64,000 bases of DNA from Mycolicibacterium sp. HK-90 (GTDB lineage Bacteria > Actinomycetota > Actinomycetes > Mycobacteriales > Mycobacteriaceae). Below, piece after piece: positions 26,242 through 35,896 of this stretch. Made by a program: the position numbers and the translations under genes. Below the pieces are notes generated by a model, which did not search any database, was not told the DNA's origin, and worked only from the letters and a program-made list of their open reading frames with translations. Location of the stretch: positions 4,030,001-4,094,000 of the forward strand of contig NZ_CP129613.1 in NCBI RefSeq assembly GCF_030486405.1, written 5' to 3'. Numbering within the stretch: position 1 is the first letter of the stretch; each line of letters starts with the position of its first letter.

Positions 26242-27212
26242 TGTCGAACCTTTCTTCCGAACACGGACAGGAATTCCCAGACGACGTTGGCGGCGGCGAT
26301 CGCGGTGATCTCGGCGTGGTCGTAGGCGGGTGACACCTCCACGACGTCGACGCCGACCAGGTTCACACTGTCGAGCCCGCGCACGATCTCGAGCAGCTCC
26401 CGGCTGGTCATGCCACCGGCTTCCGGCGTGCCGGTGCCCGGAGCGTGCGCCGGGTCGAGCACGTCGATGTCGACCGAGACGTACACCGGCGCGTCCCCGA
26501 CCCGCTCGCGGATGCGCGCGAGGATGACCTCGGTCCCGAGTGCGTCGATCTGCCGACAGGTGATGCAGGAGAAGCCGAAGTTCGCGTCCTCGACCAGATC
26601 CTGCTTGTCGTAGATGGATCCGCGCACTCCGACATGCACGCTGCGGTCGAGCAGCAGACCCTCCTCGAAGGCCCGCCGGAACGGTGAGCCGTGGGTGAGG
26701 TCGGCCCCGTAGTAACTGTCCCAGGTGTCGAGGTGCGCGTCGAAATGCACCAGCGCCACCGGGCCGTGCGCGGCGTGCACCGCGCGCAGCGACGGCAGTG
26801 CCACCGAGTGGTCGCCGCCGAGGATCACCGCACGTGTCCCGTCGGCCTGCAGTTCGGTCAACTGCGCGGCCACCTGGTCGACCGCCTGGGCGATGTCGAA
26901 CGGATTGCACGCGATGTCGCCGGCGTCGGCGAACTGGCAGACGTCGAAGGGTTTGATGTCGAGTTCCGGGTTGTAGCCGCGGATCAGACGTGAGCCCTGA
27001 CGAATCGCGTTGGGGCCGAACCGGGCTCCCGGCCGGTAGGTCACGGCACTGTCGAACGGTACCCCGACCACCACGACGTCGGCCCGCGGCACGTCCGACA
27101 ACCGCGGTAGCCGGGCGAACGTCGTCCACCCCGCGTAGCGGGGCTGCACCTGGGGATCCGCAGGGCCCACGATCGCGTCGCGGGCGTTGTCCCCGGGTAT
27201 TGCTTGGTTCAT
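26238..27212 (-). CDS. Ureohydrolase (agmatinase / guanidinobutyrase type)
   Basis: 324 aa. Seen: binuclear Mn site motifs [14 protein letters not shown] and [14 protein letters not shown]. The segment DTWDSYYGADLTHGSPFRRA resembles guanidinobutyrase/guanidinopropionase rather than E. coli agmatinase. Known: removes urea from a guanidino compound; relatives remove formamide from formimino compounds. Overlaps the deacetylase-fold gene (ATGA) and lies 12 bp after an SDR. A close paralogue is at 53941-54888. Confidence 0.9.
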   Translation of the reverse strand: MNQAIPGDNARDAIVGPADPQVQPRYAGWTTFARLPRLSDVPRADVVVVGVPFDSAVTYRPGARFGPNAIRQGSRLIRGYNPELDIKPFDVCQFADAGDIACNPFDIAQAVDQVAAQLTELQADGTRAVILGGDHSVALPSLRAVHAAHGPVALVHFDAHLDTWDSYYGADLTHGSPFRRAFEEGLLLDRSVHVGVRGSIYDKQDLVEDANFGFSCITCRQIDALGTEVILARIRERVGDAPVYVSVDIDVLDPAHAPGTGTPEAGGMTSRELLEIVRGLDSVNLVGVDVVEVSPAYDHAEITAIAAANVVWEFLSVFGRKVRQ

Positions 27213-27224
27213 TGATTGCCTTTC

Positions 27225-27932
27225 CTAGACACGATTTCGGGACAGCCCGCCATCGACGTTGACGATCTGCCCCACAGCCGCGCCGAGTTGGCGCTGGCTC
27301 AACAGACCGATGACCGCGGCAGCCTGTTCGACGCTGCCGGTCCGCCCACCCGGCGGTGATCCGGCGGACCCGTCACAGACCGACCACTCCGATTCCAGGG
27401 CACCGAGGGCGACCGCGTTCACTCCGACGCCGAATCCGCCGAAGTCACGGGTCAGGGTTTTGGTGAGCGCGACGATTCCACCGGCGGCGGTGGCAACGGC
27501 CGCCAGGCCGTCACCGCCGACGTGCCAGCGTGAGGTGGTCAGCACGATGCGGCCGCCGGTTTCGTTGTGCCGCATGTGGTCTGCGGCCGCCTGCGCGTAC
27601 AGAAAGCTACCGGTGAGGGTGGCGTCGACGTGCGCCCAGAAGTCGGTCATCGCCTGTTCGGTAAACGGCGCCACCACCGGCAGCCCGTGCGCCACGATCA
27701 GAACGTCGATACCGCCCAGGTGCGCCGCGGCCTTGGCCACCGCCTGACCCACCTCGGCCCGGTCCGTCGGGTCGGCGGTCAGCGTGACCTGCCCGGCCGG
27801 CCCCGGATCACCGCCTGGGGTCACCGTTCCCACGGTGAGCGCACCGCGTCCGGCGAAATGATCGCGCACCGCGCGGCCGAGCCTGGTGTCGACACCCGTG
27901 ATGAGCACCCGATCCGATGAGGTCATCGTCAT
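27225..27932 (-). CDS. Short-chain dehydrogenase-like protein, divergent active site
   Basis: 235 aa. Seen: an N-terminal Rossmann start (VLITGVDTRLGRAVR) that departs from the usual TGxxxGxG, SDR-like middle, C-terminal NVDGGLSRNR. The normal YxxxK catalytic pair is not evident (region reads AVATAAGGIVALTK), so it may be a cofactor-binding or altered SDR. The ATG overlaps the next SDR's stop (ATGA). Role in the cluster unknown. Confidence 0.82.
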   Translation of the reverse strand: MTMTSSDRVLITGVDTRLGRAVRDHFAGRGALTVGTVTPGGDPGPAGQVTLTADPTDRAEVGQAVAKAAAHLGGIDVLIVAHGLPVVAPFTEQAMTDFWAHVDATLTGSFLYAQAAADHMRHNETGGRIVLTTSRWHVGGDGLAAVATAAGGIVALTKTLTRDFGGFGVGVNAVALGALESEWSVCDGSAGSPPGGRTGSVEQAAAVIGLLSQRQLGAAVGQIVNVDGGLSRNRV

Positions 27933-28630
27933 ATCACCGTTCCGCTGTTGACCGACAACACTTCTCCACACAGGAAGACGTCCTCTTCGAGCAGGCCCCG
28001 GATAAGTTCGGCCACCTCGGTGGGCAGTGCGATGCGCCGGGCCGGCAGCGTCGCCACGAATTCCTCTGCGCGTTCCCACGAATCGGCTTCGAGCAGCGGG
28101 GTGTCGCACGGACCGGGTGCCACGGCGTTGACCCGGATGCCGTCAGCGGCCACCTCGGCGGCGATGCTGCGCAGCAAGCTGAGCGCAGCCCCCTTGGCCG
28201 CGGCGTAATGGGCATCGTTGCTGCCACCGCCGATCGCCCGCTCCGAGGCGATGCCGACGATGCGCCCGCTTCCCTGCCGGCGCATCCCGGGCAGGACAGC
28301 CCGGCACACGTGGGCCAGACCGCCCACATGGACCCGCAACATCCGCTCCCAGGCCGCCTGATCGATGTCCAGCGCCGGGGTCTCCGCGTAGTGCCCGGCA
28401 CAGATCACCGCGGCATCGATCCGCCCGAAGGTGTTGTGTACCTGCGTGATCGCCTCGTCGACAGCGGCCTCGTCGGCGACGTCGGCGACGATCCACAGGT
28501 CGGTGTCGGGCGCCGGTTCCCGGGAGATCGACGCAACGGTCCAGCCTCGATCACGCAGCAGCGCGGCGATCGCCGCCCCGATACCGCTGCCGGCCCCGGT
28601 CACCACCGCCACGTGCCGGACGGCACTCAC
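27929..28630 (-). CDS. Short-chain dehydrogenase/reductase
   Basis: 233 aa. Seen: TGAGSGIG cofactor loop, Y-A-A-A-K catalytic pair (HYAAAKGAAL), NAVAPGP. GTG start at 28630, overlapping the permease stop by 4 bp (GTGA), and ATGA overlap with the next SDR. Likely oxidises an alcohol or amine-derived intermediate of the imported compound. Confidence 0.88.
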   Translation of the reverse strand: MSAVRHVAVVTGAGSGIGAAIAALLRDRGWTVASISREPAPDTDLWIVADVADEAAVDEAITQVHNTFGRIDAAVICAGHYAETPALDIDQAAWERMLRVHVGGLAHVCRAVLPGMRRQGSGRIVGIASERAIGGGSNDAHYAAAKGAALSLLRSIAAEVAADGIRVNAVAPGPCDTPLLEADSWERAEEFVATLPARRIALPTEVAELIRGLLEEDVFLCGEVLSVNSGTVI

Positions 28631-30087
28631 ACCGGCTCCTTCAGCGCCTCGGCCTCGGCTGCCGTGGGCTCGTCGGGCTTGGGCTGCCCCACTTTTCGGG
28701 CCTTCACGATCACGGTGCCGAGCGCCAGGATCACACCCATCGCGACGAAGAACGCCCAGTTGATGTACCAGGAGTCGGAAACGGTGCGCGGCCAGACGAT
28801 GTTGACGAACTCGAAGCCCACCCACAGCACCGCCAGCACCGCCACCGGGGTGCCGTACCGGCCGAGGTTCCACGGCCCGGGCTCCCACCTGCCCCGCAAC
28901 CGCGCGACCAGCCCGGTCAACAGCGGGAACAGGAATGCCAGGTAGTAGCCGCCTGCGGTGAAGGTGACCAGCACCGAGTAGACGTCGGTCGCCGAGATCA
29001 GGTACACGAAGGCCCCGATGATCGTGGTGACGATGATCGCGTAGATCGGCTGGGCTTCGGCCTTGGACAGCTTGACCAGGATGCGCGAGGCCGGCAGAAC
29101 CTCGTCGCGGGCGAAAGACCAGATGACCCGCGAAGCCGACGCTTGGAGCGCGAGAAAGCTTGCCAGGAAACCGATCACGAAGGCGAACAGGATCGGTTTC
29201 ACCGCCGCGTCGCCGAGTGCACTGCTGAGTACGTAGGTGACGGGGTCGGACACCTCACCCGAGGTGACCTTGTCGAAGTCGGGCACCGCGAGGGTCACGG
29301 CCAGCGATGCGTACGCAATCACCAAGGCGATGAAGGCGATCGAGAACAGCATGGCCCTCGGCACGTTGCGTCGTGGTTCCTTGACCTCCTCGGCGATCGC
29401 ACCGGCACTCTCGAAGCCCAGGATGGACCAGCCGGTGAAGGCCAGCGCCGCCAGGAACGGACCCGATGCGTAGGCCCAGGTCCAGCCGCTGTTCAGGTCG
29501 ATGCCGTGCAGAACGGCGTCGAACCCGTGGTGGCGGTGAAAGATCAGCAGGTAGGTACCCAGTCCGACGGACGCCACGATCTCGGCGATGATGCTGCCCA
29601 CCATCAGCGCCTTCAGCAGACCGCGGCCCAGAACGTTGGCTCCGGTGCCGGCGAGCAGGATGAGCAGCGCGATCGTGCTCTGCTGTACGGCGGTGGGGCG
29701 CTCGATCCCGACCAGCTGGGCCAGGAATCCGGCACCGGCATAGGCGACCGTGGCCATGATGATGACCAGTGCCCACATGTACACCCAGCCGGCGAACCAG
29801 CCGGCCACCTCCCCGGCCAGCCGCTTGGTCCACTGGTAGATCGAACCTTCGAACGGCCACCGCGACACCAGTTCCGCGAATGCCATCGCGACGATGAACT
29901 GGCCGGTCCCCACGATCACGAATGTCCACCAGAAGCCGGGACCCGCTGTCGACAGCGACAGACCGTAGATCCCGTACATCGCAACGATGGGAGAGATGAA
30001 CGCGAACGCAAATGCGAACGCTGACCACAGCGAGAACTCGCGCTTCAGTTCTACTGGCGCAGAGTCTATTTGGCTGCCAGACGCCAT
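28627..30087 (-). CDS. APC-superfamily amino acid/polyamine permease
   Basis: 486 aa. Seen: about 12 membrane helices, the APC motif GPGFWWTF and [27 protein letters not shown] loop pieces. Known: import of amino acids, polyamines or related cationic compounds. ATG at 30087 after AAAGGTGG; first gene of the 23.3-30.1 kb operon, with a candidate operator about 90-115 bp upstream. A basic, nitrogen-rich substrate fits the downstream ureohydrolase. Confidence 0.9.
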   Translation of the reverse strand: MASGSQIDSAPVELKREFSLWSAFAFAFAFISPIVAMYGIYGLSLSTAGPGFWWTFVIVGTGQFIVAMAFAELVSRWPFEGSIYQWTKRLAGEVAGWFAGWVYMWALVIIMATVAYAGAGFLAQLVGIERPTAVQQSTIALLILLAGTGANVLGRGLLKALMVGSIIAEIVASVGLGTYLLIFHRHHGFDAVLHGIDLNSGWTWAYASGPFLAALAFTGWSILGFESAGAIAEEVKEPRRNVPRAMLFSIAFIALVIAYASLAVTLAVPDFDKVTSGEVSDPVTYVLSSALGDAAVKPILFAFVIGFLASFLALQASASRVIWSFARDEVLPASRILVKLSKAEAQPIYAIIVTTIIGAFVYLISATDVYSVLVTFTAGGYYLAFLFPLLTGLVARLRGRWEPGPWNLGRYGTPVAVLAVLWVGFEFVNIVWPRTVSDSWYINWAFFVAMGVILALGTVIVKARKVGQPKPDEPTAAEAEALKEPV

Positions 30088-30175
30088 ATGTACCACCTTT
30101 CGCCGCCACCAAGACACCGAAGTATGGACATGGGCATCGGCCGGCGGCAGCCGAAAATGCCAATACCGGGTTGGG

Positions 30176-30204
30176 CCTACAGTCGCGCGGTCGTGGACTG
30201 TAGG
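30176..30204. promoter_or_regulatory. Candidate operator: 9-bp inverted repeat upstream of the permease operon
   Basis: CCTACAGTC (30176-30184) and GACTGTAGG (30196-30204) are perfect inverted arms with an 11-bp spacer, centre-to-centre 20 bp (two helical turns). A further CCTACA follows at 30206. It lies between the divergent permease operon and the BacA-type gene, 89-117 bp from the permease start. The likely binder is the PucR regulator encoded downstream, by position only. Confidence 0.5.
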
Positions 30205-30375
30205 GACCTACAACCGCACACCGGCTCCCGAAACATCGCCGTTGTGCGGACGTCATATTGGGCGTCACCGCGAGCGAAGTGCCGAGTGCGCTCACGGTGT
30301 TGCGCTCAGGTCGGGTCGTGCCGCTGCGGTAGCTTCACGCAGACGTCTCTGGCAGTCGGCAGATCAGGAGCGGCC

Positions 30376-32313
30376 GTGGTGAATGACCTCAAACCGTTCT
30401 CGCCCTCGATCGACTGGAGCGCCGAGCTGTTGCACTCCCTGTGGTGGCTGGCGCAGGCCTGGGCCGTCACCGCCGCCTGCACCGTGGGCGTGCTCATCCT
30501 GCTCGCCCGCTTCACCACCTGGGGCCGGCAGTTCTGGGCCGTCACCGGCGCGTACTTCACCGGACGCCACAGCGTGAAGCCGTGGGCGGTGTTGGCCGCG
30601 ATGTTGCTGTCGGTGATCGTCGACGTCCGGTTGGCGGTGCTGTTCAGCTATCAGAGCAACGATCTGTACACCGCCGCCCAGGTTGCCGTGGAGGGGTTGG
30701 CCACCGACAACGACGCGGTGCGAGATTCCGGTATCAGGGGTTTCTGGATCGCCTTGCTCATCTTTTCGGTGCTGGCGGCGATCCTGGTCACCCGAGTCCT
30801 GGTCGACTTGTTCATGACGCAGCGCTTCATGCTGGCCTGGCGCACCTGGCTGACCGACCGGCTCACTGGAGACTGGCTCGACGGCCGCGCCTACTACCGG
30901 TCCCGGTTCATCGACAAAGCCATCGACAATCCCGATCAACGCATCCAGTCCGACATCGACGTGTTCACCGCGCTGTCCGGGCCGCAACCCAACACCCCGC
31001 ACCAGACCAGCAGCGGCACGCTGCCTTTCGGCGCGATCCGGTCGATAGTCTCGGTCATCTCGTTCACCTCGATCCTGTGGAACCTGTCGGGCGATCTCAA
31101 CCTCTTCGGTGTCGAGATCCCGCGCGCGCTGTTCTGGTCGGTGTTCGTCTACGTCGCGTTCGCCACCGTGATCGCCTTCGCGCTGGGCCGTCCGCTTATC
31201 CGGCTGTCGTTCAACAACGAGAAGTTCAACGCCGCGTTCCGGTACGCGTTGGTGCGGCTGCGCGACGCGGCGGAGTCGGTCGCGCTCTACCGCGGCGAGA
31301 AGGTCGAGCGGTCACAGCTGCGGCAACGATTCGCCGCCGTCGTCACCAACTACAAGCGCTTCGTGAACCGGACCATGGTGTTCACCGGCTGGAACCTGTC
31401 GATGAGCCACATCATCATTCCGCTGCCGTGGGCGCTTCAGGCACCGCGGTTGTTCACCGGCCAGATCCAGCTCGGGGCGGTCAACCAGTCGGTCGCCGCC
31501 TTCGGAGCCATCCAGGACGCGTTGTCGTTCTTCCGCAATTCCTATGACACCTTCGCGGGCTACCGCGCCTCGATCATCCGGTTGCACGGACTGGTCGCCG
31601 CCGACGAACAGAGCCGCGAACTGCCCAAGCTGGACGTGACGAAACTTCCGGCAGGTGCCGATTCCCTCGTCGAGCTGAACGATGTGGAGGTACGCAACCC
31701 CGCCGGCGAGCAGTTGATCGACGATCTCACGCTGACCCTGGCCGCCGGCGAGGCGATGATCATCACCGGCAAGTCGGGCACCGGCAAGACCACCCTGTTG
31801 CGCAGCATCGCCCAGCTGTGGCCGTACGCCTCGGGTGCGGTGCGATGCCCGCTGGGCGACAACGAGACGCTCTACCTGTCCCAGGTGCCCTACGTTCCCC
31901 TCGGCGACCTGCGCACGGTGGTGTCCTACCCGCACCAACCCGGGGAGCTGCCCGACAAGGCACTGCAGGAGGCCCTGCTGGCGGTGGCCCTGCCGCGCTA
32001 TGTCGACCGGCTCGGCGAGGACGGTGACTGGGCCAAGGTGCTCTCCCCCGGCGAGCAGCAGCGTGTCGCGTTCGCCCGGGTGCTGCTGACCAAGCCAAAG
32101 GTGGTGTTCCTCGACGAGGCGACCTCGGCGCTCGACGAACCACTCGAGTTCATGATCTACAGCCTGATCCGGCGCGAGCTGCCCGACACGGTGTTGGTGA
32201 GTGTCACCCACCGCAGCACGGTCCATCGGCATCACAACACCCACCTGGAACTGCTCGGCGAAGGTCGATGGCGGCTCGGACGCGTCGAGGAGCCCGAACC
32301 GGTGGGCGGGTGA
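30376..32313 (+). CDS. bacA: SbmA/BacA-type ABC transporter (Rv1819c-like)
   Basis: 645 aa, close to Rv1819c (639 aa). Seen: SbmA/BacA membrane domain in residues 1 to about 420 with at least six helices, then one ABC ATPase (Walker [10 protein letters not shown], signature LSPGEQQRV, Walker [13 protein letters not shown]). Known: Rv1819c imports hydrophilic molecules including vitamin B12 and some peptides; it has an exporter fold but works as an importer. Start GTG at 30376 (or 30379) after AGGAG at 30366. Divergent from the catabolic operon. Confidence 0.88.
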   Translation: MVNDLKPFSPSIDWSAELLHSLWWLAQAWAVTAACTVGVLILLARFTTWGRQFWAVTGAYFTGRHSVKPWAVLAAMLLSVIVDVRLAVLFSYQSNDLYTAAQVAVEGLATDNDAVRDSGIRGFWIALLIFSVLAAILVTRVLVDLFMTQRFMLAWRTWLTDRLTGDWLDGRAYYRSRFIDKAIDNPDQRIQSDIDVFTALSGPQPNTPHQTSSGTLPFGAIRSIVSVISFTSILWNLSGDLNLFGVEIPRALFWSVFVYVAFATVIAFALGRPLIRLSFNNEKFNAAFRYALVRLRDAAESVALYRGEKVERSQLRQRFAAVVTNYKRFVNRTMVFTGWNLSMSHIIIPLPWALQAPRLFTGQIQLGAVNQSVAAFGAIQDALSFFRNSYDTFAGYRASIIRLHGLVAADEQSRELPKLDVTKLPAGADSLVELNDVEVRNPAGEQLIDDLTLTLAAGEAMIITGKSGTGKTTLLRSIAQLWPYASGAVRCPLGDNETLYLSQVPYVPLGDLRTVVSYPHQPGELPDKALQEALLAVALPRYVDRLGEDGDWAKVLSPGEQQRVAFARVLLTKPKVVFLDEATSALDEPLEFMIYSLIRRELPDTVLVSVTHRSTVHRHHNTHLELLGEGRWRLGRVEEPEPVGG

Positions 32314-32465
32314 GCCGTACCGAAGTGCCTGCTGGGGAAGGCTGGCGACCCGTTGTCGTGGCCCATCTGGTAAGACGGTGGCACGACACGACGTAGTAAG
32401 GGAAGGCTGCGCACACTGCCCGACGGCTGCGTCGCGCGCTCCCTACCGACCACCAAGGGTTCCTG

Positions 32466-35312
32466 ATGGCCGATTCCAGAGCCCCCCACACGGGGGTTGC
32501 TCGATGGATCCGTCGATTCGCCATTCCGGTGATTGTCGGCTGGATCGCTCTCCTCGCATATCTGAGCATCACCGTTCCTCCACTCGAGGTGGTCGGGCAG
32601 ATGCGATCGGTGTCGATGAGCCCCAGCGACGCACCGTCGGTGATCGCGATGAAGCGGGTCGGCGCGGTGTTCGACGAGTTCCATTCGGACAGCTCGGCGA
32701 TGATCGTGTTGGAGGCCGAGGACAAGCTCGACGATGCGGCGCACCGGTTCTACAACGACATGGTCGACCGGCTGGAGGCCGACAAGGCGCATGTCGAGCA
32801 CGTCCAGGACTTCTGGGGTGACCCGCTGACCGAAGCCGGGGCCCAGAGCAACGACGGTAAAGCCACCTACGTGCAGGTGTACCTGGCCGGCAACATGGGT
32901 GAGGCGCTGGCCAACGAATCGGTGGAGGCCGTCCAGAAGCTCATCTCCGAACTGTCGCCGCCGCCCGGGCTCAAGGTCTACGTCACCGGCCCCACTGCGC
33001 TCGCCGCCGATCAGCAGATCTCCGGTGACCGCAGCGTCAAGATCATCGAGGCCGTCACCTTCGCGGTCATCATCACGATGCTGCTGCTGGTCTACCGGTC
33101 GATCATCACGGTGATCCTGGTGCTGCTGATGGTGGTGATCGAGCTCTCGGCGGCCCGCGCTGTGGTGGCATTCCTGGGCTATCACGAGTTGATCGGCCTT
33201 TCGACCTTCGCCACGCAGCTTCTGGTCACCCTCGCCATCGCCGCGGCCACCGACTACGCGATCTTCCTGATCGGCCGATATCAGGAAGCCCGGGGCGTCG
33301 GGGAGGACCGAGAGCAGGCGTACTACACGATGTTCCATGGCACCGCGCACGTGGTGCTCGGTTCCGGTATGACCATCGCCGGCGCGACGTTGTGTCTGCA
33401 TTTCACCCGGCTCCCCTATTTCCAGACTCTCGGTATTCCGATGGCCGTGGGCATGACGGTCACGGTGCTGGCGGCCCTGACTTTGGGGCCGGCGGTGATC
33501 ACCGTGGCCAGTCGATTCGGCAAGGTGCTCGAACCCAAGCGCGCCATGCGGATTCGCTTCTGGCGACGCCTGGGGGCCTTCGTGGTCCGCTGGCCGGGTC
33601 CGGTGCTGCTCGGCACCATCCTGTTGTCGCTGGTCGGTCTGCTCACGCTGCCGGGCTACCGGACCAATTACAACGATCGCAACTACCTGCCCACCGATCT
33701 GCCGGCGCAGGAAGGGTTCGCCGCAGCCGACCGGCATTTTTCGGCGGCGAAGATGAACCCCGAGTTGCTGCTGATCGAAACCGACCACGACGTTCGCAAT
33801 TCGGCGGACTTCCTGGTGATCGACCGGATCGCCAAGCGGGTCTTCGAGGTGCAGGGGGTCGGCAGTGTGCAGGCCATCACCCGCCCGCAGGGTGAGCCGC
33901 TGGAGTTCAGCACCATTCCCGCCCAGATGAGCATGGGCGGGGTCATGCAGACCATGAACCGCAAGTACCTCACCGACCGCGCCGACGACATGCTGCTGCA
34001 GGCCGATGAGATGCAGAAGACCATCAACACGATGGATCAGATGATCGTGCTGATGAACGAGATGAGCTCGATCACCCACAACATGGTCGGCCAGATGGAT
34101 GTGATGGTCGAGGACGTCAAGGAACTCCGCGACCACATCTCCGATTTCGACGACTTCCTGCGCCCCTTACGCAACTACCTGTACTGGGAGCCGCACTGCT
34201 ACAACATCCCGGTCTGTCAGTCGATGCGCTCGGTGTTCGACGGCCTCGACGGTGTCGACGCCATGACCGAGACCATGGAGCAGCTGATGCCCGACATGCA
34301 TCGCCTCGACGAACTGATGCCCCAGATGGCCGCGATGATGCAGCCGCAGATCGCGACCATGCGGAACATGAAGACGATGATGCTGACCATGCATCAGACC
34401 CAGAAGGGTCTGCAGGATCAGATGGCCGAGATGCAGGACAACCAGACCGCCATGGGCACGGCGTTCAACGACTCCAAGAACGACGACACCTTCTACCTTC
34501 CGCCGGAAACCTTCAACAACGCCGATTTCAAGCGCGGCATGAAGAGCTTCATCTCGCCGGACGGAAAAGCGGTGCGTTTCATCATCTCTCACGAGGGTGA
34601 CCCGCTGACGCCGGAAGGCATCGGCATCATCGACGGCATCAAGCTGGCCGCCAAAGAGGCCATGAAGGGCACGCCCTGGCAGGGTTCCAAGATCTACATG
34701 GGAGGCACCGCCTCGGCCTTCAAGGACATGCAGGAAGGCAACAATTACGACCTGATCATCGCCGGGATCTCGGCACTGTGCCTGATTTTCATCATCATGC
34801 TGATCATCACGCGAAGCCTGGTGGCCGCGGCGGTGATCGTCGGCACCGTGCTGGTCTCGCTGGGAACGTCGTTCGGTCTGTCGGTCCTGGTGTGGCAGCA
34901 CCTGCTCGGGATCGAACTGCACTTCATGGTGATGGCCATGGCGGTGATCGTGCTGTTGGCCGTCGGTGCGGATTACAACCTGCTGTTGGTGGCGCGACTC
35001 AAAGAGGAACTGCCCGCCGGTATCAACACCGGCATCATCCGGGCCATGGGCGGCAGCGGGTCGGTGGTGACCGCGGCCGGGCTGGTGTTCGCCTTCACCA
35101 TGATGTCGATGGTGGTCAGCGAGATGATCGTGGTGGCCCAGGTCGGTTCGACGATCGGGCTGGGCCTGCTGTTCGACACCCTGGTGATCCGATCCTTCAT
35201 GACGCCGTCGATCGCGGCGTTGATGGGCCCGTGGTTCTGGTGGCCACAGCGGGTGCGTCAGCGCCCGGCACGCGGTGTGGTGGCGCGGGCGATGGAGCGG
35301 TCGCGCACCTGA
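32466..35312 (+). CDS. MmpL-family RND transporter
   Basis: 948 aa, MmpL4/5-type size. Seen: 12 membrane helices, two conserved Asp-Tyr pairs in the proton path ([12 protein letters not shown] and [12 protein letters not shown]), and a Met- and Gln-rich coiled-coil segment (about residues 495-660, with repeats such as [13 protein letters not shown] and [14 protein letters not shown]), typical of MmpL4/5 periplasmic coils. Known: exports lipids or siderophores, usually with an MmpS partner; none is adjacent here. A broken TetR gene follows. Inference: substrate may be envelope lipid or siderophore; not decidable. Confidence 0.92.
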   Translation: MADSRAPHTGVARWIRRFAIPVIVGWIALLAYLSITVPPLEVVGQMRSVSMSPSDAPSVIAMKRVGAVFDEFHSDSSAMIVLEAEDKLDDAAHRFYNDMVDRLEADKAHVEHVQDFWGDPLTEAGAQSNDGKATYVQVYLAGNMGEALANESVEAVQKLISELSPPPGLKVYVTGPTALAADQQISGDRSVKIIEAVTFAVIITMLLLVYRSIITVILVLLMVVIELSAARAVVAFLGYHELIGLSTFATQLLVTLAIAAATDYAIFLIGRYQEARGVGEDREQAYYTMFHGTAHVVLGSGMTIAGATLCLHFTRLPYFQTLGIPMAVGMTVTVLAALTLGPAVITVASRFGKVLEPKRAMRIRFWRRLGAFVVRWPGPVLLGTILLSLVGLLTLPGYRTNYNDRNYLPTDLPAQEGFAAADRHFSAAKMNPELLLIETDHDVRNSADFLVIDRIAKRVFEVQGVGSVQAITRPQGEPLEFSTIPAQMSMGGVMQTMNRKYLTDRADDMLLQADEMQKTINTMDQMIVLMNEMSSITHNMVGQMDVMVEDVKELRDHISDFDDFLRPLRNYLYWEPHCYNIPVCQSMRSVFDGLDGVDAMTETMEQLMPDMHRLDELMPQMAAMMQPQIATMRNMKTMMLTMHQTQKGLQDQMAEMQDNQTAMGTAFNDSKNDDTFYLPPETFNNADFKRGMKSFISPDGKAVRFIISHEGDPLTPEGIGIIDGIKLAAKEAMKGTPWQGSKIYMGGTASAFKDMQEGNNYDLIIAGISALCLIFIIMLIITRSLVAAAVIVGTVLVSLGTSFGLSVLVWQHLLGIELHFMVMAMAVIVLLAVGADYNLLLVARLKEELPAGINTGIIRAMGGSGSVVTAAGLVFAFTMMSMVVSEMIVVAQVGSTIGLGLLFDTLVIRSFMTPSIAALMGPWFWWPQRVRQRPARGVVARAMERSRT

Positions 35313-35316
35313 GCGT

Positions 35317-35744
35317 TCAGGTCCGCTGCTCCGTCTGGATGTAGGCCGCGAGGACGTCCAGATCAGGTTTCCGATCCCGGCCCCCTTCGGCGCGGACAGC
35401 CCTTCGGCCAGATGGAGAACGCCCGCCAGACGATGTCGACGATCAGTGCGGTACGGGCCGGGTCGACATTTCGTCCTCGAAGGTGGGCAGGTCGGCCAGC
35501 GTTTCGGCCAGGTCACCGAATCCCTTGTCCACCACGGCCATCAGCAGTCCGTTGAGGTCGCCGAAGTGGTACTGGACCACGCCCCATGTCACCCCGGCCC
35601 GCCCGGTATGTTCCGGACACTGGGCGGGGTGAACCCTTCGTCCAGGATGCAACGCACCGTTTCGGCGATGACCGCGTCACGGGTGCGTTCGGCGCGGGCC
35701 TGACTTCCGGTGGCCTGCCGTCGTGGGCGCGGTGTGATCCTCAT
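35317..35744 (-). pseudogene. Frameshifted TetR-family regulator remnant
   Basis: Reading the minus strand from ATG 35744, a normal TetR start is visible (RAERTRDAVIAETVRCILDE), which hits a TGA at 35589-35591. In another frame the HTH continues (AGVTWGVVQYHFGDLNGLLM, DKGFGDLAETLADLP) to a stop at 35443. Further on, shifted again, are LIVDIVWRAFS and a last helix LDVLAAYIQTEQRT ending at 35317. At least two frameshifts break the gene. It probably once regulated the upstream MmpL. Confidence 0.78.
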
Positions 35745-35780
35745 CCCTCGAGCCGTCCGTCACCGCCAAACCATCGTTAA

Positions 35781-35799
35781 TTAGGTTAGGCTAAGCTGC
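35781..35799 (+). promoter_or_regulatory. IdeR iron box
   Basis: TTAGGTTAGGCTAAGCTGC matches the mycobacterial IdeR/DtxR consensus TTAGGTTAGGCTAACCTAA at 16 of 19 positions, including the first 14 without a mismatch. It sits upstream of the GltB-like gene and after the pseudogene. Known: iron-loaded IdeR binding here represses the downstream promoter; repression is lifted in low iron. No other convincing iron box was seen in the window. Confidence 0.82.
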
Positions 35800-35896
35800 C
35801 CGATCGTGGCCGGCCGCTGACCACGCGTCCCGCATCGAGGCCAGCGGGTCGCTCAACGACGAGGTACCCCGCGAGCAACACACCATCACACGCCGG

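Noticed and set aside
32232-35516. Minus-strand open frames of 634 and 449 aa across the MmpL gene
   Set aside because: His/Asp/Gln-rich low-complexity translation, no motifs, fully antisense to a well-supported MmpL.
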